From Acidobacteriota bacterium (GTDB lineage: Bacteria > Acidobacteriota > Terriglobia > UBA7540), in NCBI GenBank assembly GCA_021827245.1, contig JAKAWN010000016.1:1-38475 (forward strand): 38,475 nucleotides of DNA, read 5' to 3'. The translations under genes and the position numbers were made by a program. Shown piece after piece: positions 9,344 through 17,190 of the stretch. Position 1 is the first letter of the stretch. Each line of letters begins with the position of its first letter. The notes below the pieces were generated by a model. That model was given only the letters and a program-made list of their open reading frames with translations. It made no database searches and was not told the origin of the DNA.

Positions 9344-10312
9344 ATGAGCGCAGCATTTGAACAATGGGTTGAAAGAATCTGTGCGGGTGATCGAAGGGCC
9401 ATGGCTCGGGCTATTTCCGCAGTCGAGAGGCGGGATCCCTCGTGCAGGGTCCTGTTGAAGGATCTTTTTCACAAGGCAGGGAGGGCGTACGTCATCGGCA
9501 TTACCGGTACGCCCGGGGCGGGCAAGAGCACGCTTCTCGAAAAGCTTGCCGCTGAATACCGTCGAAACGGAAAACGCGTGGGGATTATTGCGATCGATCC
9601 AACCAGTCCTTTTTCCGGCGGCGCCATTCTGGGCGATCGGATACGCATGCAAGGCCTTGCAACGGACGAAGGCACTTATATTCGCAGCATGGCCACGCGC
9701 GGGCAACTGGGCGGCCTTTCCCCCGCCGCACGTGATGCGGCCTTGATTCTTGATGCGGCGGGCTGCGACGTAGTTTTTGTAGAGACGGTCGGCGTTGGCC
9801 AGGATGAGGTGGAAGTTGCAAGGCTCGCGGACGCCACGGTAGTTCTTGTCGTGCCGGGAATGGGCGACGACGTTCAGGCTTTCAAGGCAGGGATTATGGA
9901 GATTGCCGATCTTTTTGCGATCAACAAGGCCGATCAGCCGGGCGCCGAACGCGTCCAGCGCCAGTTGAATGCTCTCCTTTCCGTAGCCTCACAGCCGGCC
10001 TCCTGGAGGCCTGCAATTATAAAAACGACCGCGACGACCGGCGAAGGCATCGCGGAACTGCGTGACGAGTTGGAAAAGTTTCGTGCCGCCAGCAAACACA
10101 GTTCAGCCGGGATTGCACGCCGGCGTGAAAATACCCGTCTGCAACTTCTGGAACTGCTCCGCCAGAGCCTGTTTGAAAAAGTCGCCCGGGATCAGTTCGA
10201 CCAGGAGAAGATCAGCGAGTACGTGGACGAGATTCTGGCGCGACGTCGAGACCCACATTCCATCGTTGAGGAAATGATGGAGGCGTCGGGCGTACTCTCT
10301 GCAGGCGCCTGA
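9344..10312 (+). CDS. meaB: MeaB/ArgK-type G3E GTPase chaperone of methylmalonyl-CoA mutase
   Basis: A 322-residue P-loop GTPase. Seen: Walker A GTPGAGKST (residues 55-63), IAIDPTSPFSGGAILGDRIRM (switch I and the Mg-binding Asp), ETVGVGQDE (Walker B/switch II) and NKAD for guanine recognition. These are the fixed motifs of MeaB, which loads and protects the B12 cofactor of methylmalonyl-CoA mutase. Older records call it ArgK or a LAO/AO transport kinase. It lies 47 bases after the acyl-CoA dehydrogenase and 82 before methylmalonyl-CoA epimerase. The mutase itself is not in the window. The combination points to propionyl-CoA breakdown via succinyl-CoA. Confidence 0.96.
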   Translation: MSAAFEQWVERICAGDRRAMARAISAVERRDPSCRVLLKDLFHKAGRAYVIGITGTPGAGKSTLLEKLAAEYRRNGKRVGIIAIDPTSPFSGGAILGDRIRMQGLATDEGTYIRSMATRGQLGGLSPAARDAALILDAAGCDVVFVETVGVGQDEVEVARLADATVVLVVPGMGDDVQAFKAGIMEIADLFAINKADQPGAERVQRQLNALLSVASQPASWRPAIIKTTATTGEGIAELRDELEKFRAASKHSSAGIARRRENTRLQLLELLRQSLFEKVARDQFDQEKISEYVDEILARRRDPHSIVEEMMEASGVLSAGA

Positions 10313-10394
10313 CCCGGTGGCGCAGCGCGATTGCTAAACGGCGAACGGCGTTGCCGCCTGGGGCGCCAATCTCTTCGAACCGCACGGTGTAAGA

Positions 10395-10799
10395 ATGCGA
10401 ATTCATCACTTGGGTATCGCTGTGGAATCTCTGGGAAAGGTGGTTCAGATTTTCGAACTGTTGCTGGGCCATCCACCGGATTCGATGGAAGAAATTCAAG
10501 ACCAGAAAGTTCGAGTTGCTGTTTTCCATATGGGAGAAAGCCGCATTGAATTGATCGAGGCCAGCTCGCCTGATTCGCCAATTGCCCGTTTTATCGGAAA
10601 GCGCGGCCCTGGCATCCACCACGTGGCGCTCTCAGTTGACAATTTGCAGGCAACGCTGGACGATCTTGAAGGGCGTGGACTCCGGCTGGTTGACCGCAGT
10701 TCCCGCTGCGGCGCGGAAGGTGAGTCGATTGCGTTTCTGCACCCGTCCAGTACGTCAGGCGTTTTGATTGAATTGGTGGAAGATCGCAACTCCAAATGA
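10395..10799 (+). CDS. mce: Methylmalonyl-CoA epimerase
   Basis: A 134-residue protein of the vicinal-oxygen-chelate (glyoxalase) fold that interconverts (S)- and (R)-methylmalonyl-CoA so that the mutase can use it. Seen: the N-terminal metal ligand in IHHLGIAVESL (His5), RIELIEASSPDSPIARFI, GIHHVALSVDN (second metal His), FLHPSSTSGVLIELVE (last metal Glu). These are the family's standard blocks and the length is normal. It follows meaB in the same operon. The MBL-fold gene starts 28 bases after its stop. Confidence 0.95.
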   Translation: MRIHHLGIAVESLGKVVQIFELLLGHPPDSMEEIQDQKVRVAVFHMGESRIELIEASSPDSPIARFIGKRGPGIHHVALSVDNLQATLDDLEGRGLRLVDRSSRCGAEGESIAFLHPSSTSGVLIELVEDRNSK

Positions 10800-10827
10800 T
10801 GTTTACACGTCAAGGCAAGGGAATTCA

Positions 10828-11661
10828 ATGAAGTTGGGACACTCTGAAATCAGTTTGCTGTCGGACGGCACGTTTGGCCTGGACGGGGGGCAAATGTTTG
10901 GTGTGGTACCCAAAGAGTTGTGGCAAAGGAGACTTCCTGCCGATGAACGCAATCGTGTCCGGCTGGGTTTGACAACCCTGCTGGTCCGGACGGGAAAGCA
11001 CAATGTGCTGGTTGAAACGGGTATCGGTGACAAGTTCGATGCCAAGCATGCGGACATCTACAACATTCGTCATTCATCCCGCCTTCCAGATGAGCTTTCG
11101 TCTCACGGTCTGGGCGTGAGCGACATCAACATTGTGATTAATACCCACCTCCATTTCGACCATTGCGGGTGGAACACGCGCCGGGAGGGAAGGCAAACCA
11201 CGCCCACTTTTCCGCGGGCTCGTTATTTTGTTCAGCGTGGCGAGTGGGAACACGCTTTTCACCCGACGGAGCGCGACCGTGCAAGCTATATTGAAGAATG
11301 GTTCGCTCCGGCGGAATCCCAGACGGAGTTTGTTGATGGCGCATGCGAAATTGTCCCTGGAGTCCGCGTCGAACTTGCGCCGGGGCATGTTCGCGACCTG
11401 CAGTGTGTGTGGATTGAATCGGAAGGCGAGCGGGCATTATTTATTTCTGATCTCGTCCCAACGCATGTGCACCTTCCATTTTCTTGGATCATGGCGTTTG
11501 ATCTTTATCCTATGGATACTCTCGCCTCGAAAAAGCGGCTGCTCCCTCAACTTGCGGAGGACCGCGTGCTCGTTGTGTTTCCGCATGATGCCGAGACTCC
11601 ATGGGGATTTCTGACTGATGTTGAGGGAAAGCTGGCATTCCAGCCGGTCGCAGTGGCATGA
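10828..11661 (+). CDS. Metallo-beta-lactamase fold hydrolase
   Basis: A 277-residue MBL-fold protein. The metal site is complete: His107-x-His109-x-Asp111-His112 in NTHLHFDHCGWN, the third-motif His in LAPGHVRD, the bridging Asp in FISDLVPTH and the last His in VFPHDAETPW. This layout is that of lactonase/glyoxalase-like members such as the AttM/AiiA group and related MBL proteins; the substrate cannot be named. ATG 10828 is preferred because AAGGGAATT precedes it and because the upstream in-frame start (10768) would overlap mce. It sits between mce and mtnP in a tight run, and could remove a toxic or lactone by-product of that metabolism, but this is inference. Confidence 0.85.
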   Translation: MKLGHSEISLLSDGTFGLDGGQMFGVVPKELWQRRLPADERNRVRLGLTTLLVRTGKHNVLVETGIGDKFDAKHADIYNIRHSSRLPDELSSHGLGVSDINIVINTHLHFDHCGWNTRREGRQTTPTFPRARYFVQRGEWEHAFHPTERDRASYIEEWFAPAESQTEFVDGACEIVPGVRVELAPGHVRDLQCVWIESEGERALFISDLVPTHVHLPFSWIMAFDLYPMDTLASKKRLLPQLAEDRVLVVFPHDAETPWGFLTDVEGKLAFQPVAVA

Positions 11662-11689
11662 GTTGAAGTTCGATAGTAGAGGAGGAAGA

Positions 11690-12553
11690 GTGGCTCAGGC
11701 AGAGATCGGTATTATTGGCGGAAGCGGACTTTACGAGATGGCAGGGCTCACCCGCAGCAAGTGGGTGCGGGTGGCAACGCCATTTGGCAAGCCTTCGGAT
11801 GCTTTTCGTACCGGAGTTCTGGAAGGCCGGCGTGTTGCCTTCCTCGCGCGCCACGGACGAGGGCACGTGATCAGTCCTTCGGAAATCAATTTCCGCGCCA
11901 ACATCTACGCAATGAAGAAGCTGGGCGTTGAGCGTATCCTCTCGGTAAGCGCCGTCGGCTCGTTAAGAGAAGATTTCAAGCCGATGGACATGGTCCTGCC
12001 GCTGCAGTTTTTTGATCGGACACGCGGGCGGATATCAACCTTCTTCGGCGGCGGTATTGTGGCCCATATTGGTTTTTCTGATCCTATGTGCCCGGCGGTC
12101 GTTGAAGCGCTGGCGCAAGCTTGTGCCGACGCGAACGTTACCGTCCACCGAGGCGGCACCTACGTCTGCATGGAGGGCCCAGCCTTCTCCACCAAAGCCG
12201 AATCAAACACCTACCGAAGCTGGGGCATGGACATTATCGGCATGACTAACCTTCAGGAGGCCAAGCTCGCGCGAGAAGCCGAAATCTGTTATGCGACCCT
12301 GGCGATGGTGACAGATTATGACTGCTGGCATCCCGGCCATGAAGCCGTCACGGTCAGTCAGGTGATCGAGTATCTGAATCGCAATGTCGAGAACGCACAA
12401 AAGATCCTGCGGGCCGCAGTCAGCCATCTGCCCACGACAAGGGATTGCAAGTGTGGATCAGCGCTTGCTCATGCCATTCTCACGGACCGCCGAAAGATCT
12501 CGCCGCAGGCAAAAAAGCGCCTGGGCTTGCTCGTTGGGAAATATCTCAAGTAA
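11690..12553 (+). CDS. mtnP: S-methyl-5'-thioadenosine phosphorylase
   Basis: A 287-residue purine nucleoside phosphorylase family member. It splits methylthioadenosine (from polyamine synthesis and SAM use) with phosphate into adenine and methylthioribose-1-phosphate. Seen: GIIGGSGLYEM (phosphate loop), ARHGRGHVISPSEINFRAN, GGTYVCMEGPAFSTKAES, GMTNLQEAKLAREAEICYA (the Met and Glu contact ribose) and TDYDCWH (Asp contacts adenine). Length equals human MTAP. GTG at 11690 is taken as the start because of AGGAGGAAG just upstream; the in-frame reading from 11618 would overlap the previous gene. A PfkB kinase follows 51 bases later. No mtnA is in the window. Confidence 0.95.
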   Translation: MAQAEIGIIGGSGLYEMAGLTRSKWVRVATPFGKPSDAFRTGVLEGRRVAFLARHGRGHVISPSEINFRANIYAMKKLGVERILSVSAVGSLREDFKPMDMVLPLQFFDRTRGRISTFFGGGIVAHIGFSDPMCPAVVEALAQACADANVTVHRGGTYVCMEGPAFSTKAESNTYRSWGMDIIGMTNLQEAKLAREAEICYATLAMVTDYDCWHPGHEAVTVSQVIEYLNRNVENAQKILRAAVSHLPTTRDCKCGSALAHAILTDRRKISPQAKKRLGLLVGKYLK

Positions 12554-12604
12554 ACTTAACGATATTTGTGTGATCGGCAATTCGGGAGGGAAGAAGAAGT
12601 CGCG

Positions 12605-13510
12605 ATGTCACTTTTAGTGGTTGGTTCCGTAGCTTTCGATTCGATCCGAACACCCCGTGGGGAAGCGGATGGCATCCTGGGCGGCTCGGCAACTTTTTTC
12701 TCAGTCGCCGCAAGCTGGTTTGGTCCTGTCAAGGTTGTCGCCGTGGTGGGGGACGACTTCGGCGATGAGCAACTCGAGATCTTTCGACTCCGCGCTATTG
12801 AAACCTCCGGGATCGAGCGGGCGCCGGGCAAGACTTTCCGATGGAAAGGTGAATACGTCGGAGACATGAATGACGCGCGGACCCTCGATGTGCAGCTCAA
12901 TGTGTTCCAGAACTTCAGCCCTCATGTCCCTGACACGCATGCCTCAAGCGAATTTGTTTTTCTCGGAAACATCGATCCCCGGCTCCAGCTCCATGTTCGC
13001 CGTCAGCTCTCCAAGGCGCGGCTGGTGGCGTGTGATTCAATGAACTACTGGATTGAAGGAAGCCTCGATGCTCTGAAGCAGACGCTCCGCGCCGTGGATG
13101 CCTTGGTTATCAATGAAGGCGAAGCGCGTATGCTTTCCGGATGCCAGAACCTTCGCAAGGCAGCAACGGCGATCCAAAAGATGGGGCCTAAGATTATTGT
13201 GATTAAGCGGGGCGAACACGGCGTCAGCCTTTTCAATAACGGCTCCATCTTTTCCACGCCTGCCTTTATGCTGGAGGATTTCAAAGATCCCACCGGAGCG
13301 GGCGACTCATTTGCCGGCGGATTTATGGGCCATCTTGCGCGAACCGGTGACTTTTCAGAAGATAACCTGCGGCGTGCCGTCGTATACGGCTCCGTCATGG
13401 CGAGCTTTGCGGTTGAGGAATTTGGCCTCAAACGTCTCCTGGAACTTACACCCCAGGAAATTGAAGGACGCGTGCGCGAATTTGCGCAACTGACCCGATT
13501 TGATGTCTGA
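12605..13510 (+). CDS. PfkB-family sugar/nucleoside kinase
   Basis: A 301-residue ribokinase-fold kinase. Seen: N-terminal SLLVVGSVAFDSI, LGGSATFFSVAASWFG (substrate-binding GG), VVGDDFGDEQL, the central NEGEARML, and the PfkB signature 2 DPTGAGDSFAGGFMG with the catalytic base Asp234. The exact substrate cannot be read from sequence. ATG at 12605 is used; a TTG at 12566 is possible but unlikely. Its place directly after mtnP suggests a role in recycling a ribose or adenosine product of SAM by-product salvage. MtnP already yields a phosphorylated sugar, however, so this is not a methylthioribose kinase needed for the classical route. The last 8 bases overlap the next gene. Confidence 0.88.
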   Translation: MSLLVVGSVAFDSIRTPRGEADGILGGSATFFSVAASWFGPVKVVAVVGDDFGDEQLEIFRLRAIETSGIERAPGKTFRWKGEYVGDMNDARTLDVQLNVFQNFSPHVPDTHASSEFVFLGNIDPRLQLHVRRQLSKARLVACDSMNYWIEGSLDALKQTLRAVDALVINEGEARMLSGCQNLRKAATAIQKMGPKIIVIKRGEHGVSLFNNGSIFSTPAFMLEDFKDPTGAGDSFAGGFMGHLARTGDFSEDNLRRAVVYGSVMASFAVEEFGLKRLLELTPQEIEGRVREFAQLTRFDV

Positions 13511-15098
13511 CCGGCCTGACGCCGATTCTTTGTCGCCACATTCGAGCTCTGTTCTTCCTGCCCGAGTTACGTCTGCCGTCTGGGCCGCCATCCTTGGGGT
13601 GGCTCTCGGCAGCCTCCACTTTTTTTATGCCCGAGGCCTGACGCAGCTTTACGGGGACGCATTCGCACACATGGAGGCCGCGCGGCGCCTTTCTGACTCA
13701 TTGACGCCCGGGTACGCGGAAATCGGCAGCGTCTGGTTGCCGATGTTTCATTTGCTGGCCGCGCCCTTGGCCATCAATAACCATTTGTGGCGCAGCGGTC
13801 TGGCCGGGAGCCTGATTTCAGTGGCGGCCTTCTGCGTATGCGCGTGGTTTCTGTTCCGGCTGGCGCTCGAAATGAACGGAAGCATTGCGGCTGCGTTCGT
13901 CGCGCTGACCGTCTTCCTGCTATGCCCGAGCATGCTTTATCTGGCGAGCACTCCCATGACGGAACCGCTCGCTATCATGTGGTCAGTCCTTGCTGTCTAT
14001 GGATTATTCCGGTTCCAAATGAGTGGGCGGACGCGCTGCGTAGTGGGAGCGGGCGTTGCCGCATTCCTGGGAACCTTGACTCGCTACGGCGAATGGTATG
14101 TCCTGCCCTTTGCCACGTTGTTTGTTCTGCTGGCGCGTAAAAATTCCTGGAGTGTTCGTTTTCGCCATGCTGTGTTGTTCTCTGTGATCGCAGGCGCCGG
14201 ACCTGTGCTCTGGGTTCTGCACGATGCCATCAGCTACCATAATCCAATCGCGTTTTACAACGGGCCGGGTTCGGCGAAGGCCATCTACGCTCACCAGGTT
14301 GCCACCACAGCTTTTCGTTACCCTACTGAAGGCCACCTCCTGATTTCGGCGCGGTATTACATCGAAGATATCAAACTGATCATCGGTCCATGGAGCCTTG
14401 TGCTCGCGGTTCTGGGCCTGATGATGTGGATTCTTGAGCGCCGCTACCGCGCCAGGCGATCTGCCACCTTGATTCTCCTCGTGCTATTTCCTTTTTACAT
14501 TCAGGCTATGGCAAGCGCGGCCGTCGCGTTGTACGTTCCCACGTACTTTCCCCATTCGTATTACAATCTTCGTTACGGAATTGAAATGTTGCCGGCAATT
14601 GCCTTGCTTGCCTCCTTTGTGCTTTCTCCGGCTGTGGCAGGGAATTTCCGAACGGGAATGCTCGCGGGCTGTCTTGCAATTTTGGCCGCGCAGAATGCCT
14701 GGATGATATCCGGCGGAGCACGCAAGCTGCCCGTCGTTGAGGAGGGAATTCTCAACACTCCCTGCAAGCTCAAGCCTGACCAGGCTCTCATTGCTTTCTT
14801 CAGGAAACATTATGATGGCCAAAGAATCCTTATGCAGTCCGGCGAATGGCCCTGCGTCGCCCCAACGTTGGGGATTCCCTATCGCAAAATCCTCAACGGA
14901 GATAACCACAAGGTTTGGCGCGAGCTTCCCGAAGGAGCGCAGAAATTCGTGGAATGGATCGTCAGCGGCGAACTCGATCCCGTTAACATCTTGATGCGCG
15001 CTTACCCCAAGGCGTTTACGGATTTCGAACCGGTCTTTCACAGGCATTATTCTCAACAGGGAAGCATCACGATCTATCGGCGTAAAGGCGGGCAATAA
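13503..15098 (+). CDS. Integral membrane GT-C glycosyltransferase (GT39/ArnT-like)
   Basis: A 531-residue membrane protein with about ten hydrophobic segments, starting near residue 22. An acidic loop after the first segment (QLYGDAFAHMEAARRL) carries an Asp that matches the catalytic position of GT-C enzymes using lipid-linked sugars (PMT/ArnT/ALG families). Later features are STPMTEPLA, LTRYGEWYVLPF and a soluble C-terminal domain of about 120 residues. It likely transfers a sugar on the outer face of the inner membrane; donor and acceptor are unknown. ATG at 13503 overlaps the kinase end by eight bases, which implies coupled translation. A TTG at 13500 is an alternative. The link between a kinase and a glycosyltransferase may be only operon packing. 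Confidence 0.78.
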   Translation: MSDRPDADSLSPHSSSVLPARVTSAVWAAILGVALGSLHFFYARGLTQLYGDAFAHMEAARRLSDSLTPGYAEIGSVWLPMFHLLAAPLAINNHLWRSGLAGSLISVAAFCVCAWFLFRLALEMNGSIAAAFVALTVFLLCPSMLYLASTPMTEPLAIMWSVLAVYGLFRFQMSGRTRCVVGAGVAAFLGTLTRYGEWYVLPFATLFVLLARKNSWSVRFRHAVLFSVIAGAGPVLWVLHDAISYHNPIAFYNGPGSAKAIYAHQVATTAFRYPTEGHLLISARYYIEDIKLIIGPWSLVLAVLGLMMWILERRYRARRSATLILLVLFPFYIQAMASAAVALYVPTYFPHSYYNLRYGIEMLPAIALLASFVLSPAVAGNFRTGMLAGCLAILAAQNAWMISGGARKLPVVEEGILNTPCKLKPDQALIAFFRKHYDGQRILMQSGEWPCVAPTLGIPYRKILNGDNHKVWRELPEGAQKFVEWIVSGELDPVNILMRAYPKAFTDFEPVFHRHYSQQGSITIYRRKGGQ

Positions 15099-15160
15099 AG
15101 CGTTGGCCATTTCGGAACCTTACACAGAACCAATTTGAAATGACAGGCGGGATGTGAACA

Positions 15161-16033
15161 ATGTCCAGAACTCCAAAGATCAGCTTCGCAAAGCTTCATG
15201 GACTCGGTAACGACTTTGTCGTCGTGCGCGGCAACGGCCTTCCGGTGGAAATCGGCCGACTCGCACAATCCATCTGCAATCGGCACACGGGAGTGGGGGC
15301 TGATGGCCTTCTCATGCTTCAGAAACCGCTGAGTCCACAACACCACGCCAGCGTGCGGTTCTTTAATGCCGATGGAAGCGAAGCCGAGATGTCCGGCAAT
15401 GGAATCCGCTGCGCAGGGGCTTTCCTGTTGCGTGAGAACCGACGTAGACGAAGGCTCCGAATAGAAACAGCGGCTGGAGTAAAAGAACTGGAATTGCTTT
15501 CCACGGCGGAACAGATGAACAAGGGGAAATGGAACTTCCGCGTCAACATGGGTAAACCGATCCTTGATCCCTCGAAAATCCCGTTCGTCGCCGGAAAACA
15601 TCCGTTTCCCGTTGTGGGCTTTCCGATTCGCACCGCTCATGGTGTTTTGGCGGCAACGGTAACATCCATGGGCAATCCACATTGCTCCATCTTTGTTGAA
15701 GATTTTTCGACCGTCCCCTGGGAGGAAATGGGCCGCGAAATCGAACGCAATCCTCTGTTCCCGAACCGCACCAATGTCGAATTCGTCAGGATTGTCTCAA
15801 AAAAGGAGGTAGAAGTACGTTACTGGGAGCGGGGCGTGGGGAAAACAATGTCTTCAGGAACAGGCTCTTGCGGAGCCACCGTCGCCAGCATCCTGAACGG
15901 TTTCACGGGCCGGATGGTCAAAGTTCGCACTCTTGCGGGCACGCTTGAAGTCTCCTGGCCACAAGACAAGGAAGTCCTTCTTGCCGGGCCCGCACAATTG
16001 ATTGCAGATGGAATTTACTATCCCGCCATTTAG
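15161..16033 (+). CDS. dapF: Diaminopimelate epimerase homologue with both catalytic Cys replaced by Ser
   Basis: A 290-residue protein of the two-lobed DapF fold, which normally turns LL- into meso-diaminopimelate for peptidoglycan and lysine. Substrate-binding blocks are intact: KLHGLGNDFVVV (Asn17), NADGS (Asn69), MGNPH, RTNVEFV and ERG (Glu223). Yet the two active-site thiols are missing. In the PROSITE pattern N-x-D-G-S-x4-C-G-N the Cys is Ser78 (EMSGNGIRC), and in the usual ACGTGAC it is Ser232 (SSGTGSC). The neighbouring non-catalytic Cys84 and Cys237 remain. So the name is certain for the fold, not for the reaction: it may be a slow epimerase, or an epimerase or isomerase for another substrate. 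Start ATG 15161 follows a weak GGCGGGAT. The gene is 62 bases after the glycosyltransferase and converges with pcm. Confidence 0.85.
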   Translation: MSRTPKISFAKLHGLGNDFVVVRGNGLPVEIGRLAQSICNRHTGVGADGLLMLQKPLSPQHHASVRFFNADGSEAEMSGNGIRCAGAFLLRENRRRRRLRIETAAGVKELELLSTAEQMNKGKWNFRVNMGKPILDPSKIPFVAGKHPFPVVGFPIRTAHGVLAATVTSMGNPHCSIFVEDFSTVPWEEMGREIERNPLFPNRTNVEFVRIVSKKEVEVRYWERGVGKTMSSGTGSCGATVASILNGFTGRMVKVRTLAGTLEVSWPQDKEVLLAGPAQLIADGIYYPAI

Positions 16034-16073
16034 GCGAAAACTCCAGAAACCGCCCGACCACTCCAATGCCTTT

Positions 16074-16841
16074 CTATTTGTCTGCCTCACCCGTCATGGG
16101 AACAAACCGCACGGGTAGAAGTTTTTCTTTTTTGAATCCTGTGGCCGTACGGCGAATGCGGGTAAGTGTCTGAAAGTACCTGCCGACAGGGACAACCAGC
16201 CGGCCGCCGGCTGCCAACTGATCAAGCAGCGGTTGCGGGACATGGTCGGGAGCGGCAGTCACAATGATGGCGTCAAAAGGGGCCGCTTCAGGCCACCCGC
16301 GGTATCCGTCGCCGGCACGAACTTGTACGTTGGAGTAACCAAGCCTTCGCAACCGTGCCGCTGCCTCCTTGGCCAAGGGCTCAATGATTTCGATTGAATA
16401 GACTTGGCTCACCAGCACGGACAAGACAGCAGCCTGATATCCTGATCCCGTGCCAACTTCCAGCACACGGTCTTCCGGCCTGAGTGTGAGCGCCTCCGTC
16501 ATAAATCCCACGATATAGGGCTGCGATATCGTCTGTTCGTAGCCGATCGGAAGCGGGCTGTCAAGATAGGCGTTAGGCTGCATTTCTGGGGGTACAAACA
16601 GATGGCGCGGCACTTCCCGCATGGCTTTGAGGACTCGCTTGTCCCGGACGCCGCGCGCCGCAATCTGCTGCTGCACCATTTGATCGCGTGCTTTGCGCCG
16701 CGGATCTGCTTCCTGAGGCGCAGTAGCGGTGGAAACCTGGGGCAGCGGAGCCTTCTGGCAGACATTGGTAGTGGCCGGGAGGAGCAGGGCGCCAGCCAGC
16801 GCCAGCCAGGCTATCTCTTTTTGACGACGCCGGGTATGCAT
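16074..16841 (-). CDS. pcm: Protein-L-isoaspartate O-methyltransferase, apparently exported
   Basis: A 255-residue enzyme that methylates damaged L-isoaspartyl residues to start their repair. Seen: RDQMVQQQIAARGVRDKRVL (family N-terminal helix), VPRHLFVP, YEQTISQPYIVGFMTE, SAM motif I VLEVGTGSGYQ (127-136), IEIIEPLA, and FDAIIVTAAPDHVP. Residues 1-30 (MHTRRRQKEIAWLALAGALL onward) form a basic, hydrophobic signal sequence, unlike cytosolic Pcm. Cys28 follows but is not a good lipobox. ATG 16841 is preferred; GTG 16871 is in frame. A periplasmic Pcm would have no obvious SAM supply, so the hydrophobic start may be a membrane anchor. It is divergent from another exported methyltransferase-like protein. 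Confidence 0.92.
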   Translation of the reverse strand: MHTRRRQKEIAWLALAGALLLPATTNVCQKAPLPQVSTATAPQEADPRRKARDQMVQQQIAARGVRDKRVLKAMREVPRHLFVPPEMQPNAYLDSPLPIGYEQTISQPYIVGFMTEALTLRPEDRVLEVGTGSGYQAAVLSVLVSQVYSIEIIEPLAKEAAARLRRLGYSNVQVRAGDGYRGWPEAAPFDAIIVTAAPDHVPQPLLDQLAAGGRLVVPVGRYFQTLTRIRRTATGFKKEKLLPVRFVPMTGEADK

Positions 16842-17028
16842 CTTGACTCTGTTTCCTCGAATATGGGGCACGCTGGCAGACCCGGAGGTTTAGGGGCCTC
16901 TTTTCAGAAAATGTCTGAAGAAGTGACTGCTCGCCCCAACAGGAACGAGTCCCTAAAAACCTGTCCTCCTGATCCGCAGAACGTACCCTCTTCTATTTCA
17001 ACTATCCGCGTGGAACCCGTGCTCGCGC

Positions 17029-17044
17029 AGTGATAGCGATCACT
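17029..17044. promoter_or_regulatory. Inverted repeat, candidate operator
   Basis: AGTGAT-AGCG-ATCACT: perfect 6-base arms around four bases. It lies in the divergent promoter region about 73 bases before the TATAAT of the right-hand gene. The size and symmetry fit a dimeric regulator site; the regulator is unknown. Confidence 0.35.
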
Positions 17045-17116
17045 CGGGATGGTGCGGATTTGAGAGGGTGGCTATGTTATTGAAAGAGGAGCGGCTCCAA
17101 ATCAGTCCGGCAAGAG

Positions 17117-17122
17117 TATAAT
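17117..17122 (+). promoter_or_regulatory. Candidate -10 element
   Basis: A perfect TATAAT 68 bases before the ATG at 17191. The TTGAAA at 17080-17085 is too far (31 bases) to be its -35, so only the -10 is supported. Confidence 0.35.
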
Positions 17123-17190
17123 GAGCGTAATTGGAACCGAACAAGTAGCACGTCGATAGCGGCTTGGCAGGCTCAGCCGCAGGAGGCCCT

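Larger units (their letters stand above)
16842..17190. other. Divergent intergenic region between pcm and the exported methyltransferase
   Basis: A 349-base gap with no convincing gene. It holds a 16-base perfect inverted repeat (17029-17044), a TATAAT (17117-17122) facing the right-hand gene, and a strong AGGAGG ribosome site at 17181-17186. Promoters for both directions are expected here. No -35 hexamer is clear. Confidence 0.6.

Noticed and set aside
9339..9344. Upstream ATG codons at 9333 and 9336 as starts of meaB
   Set aside because: Both are out of frame with the MeaB protein; ATG 9344 is in frame.
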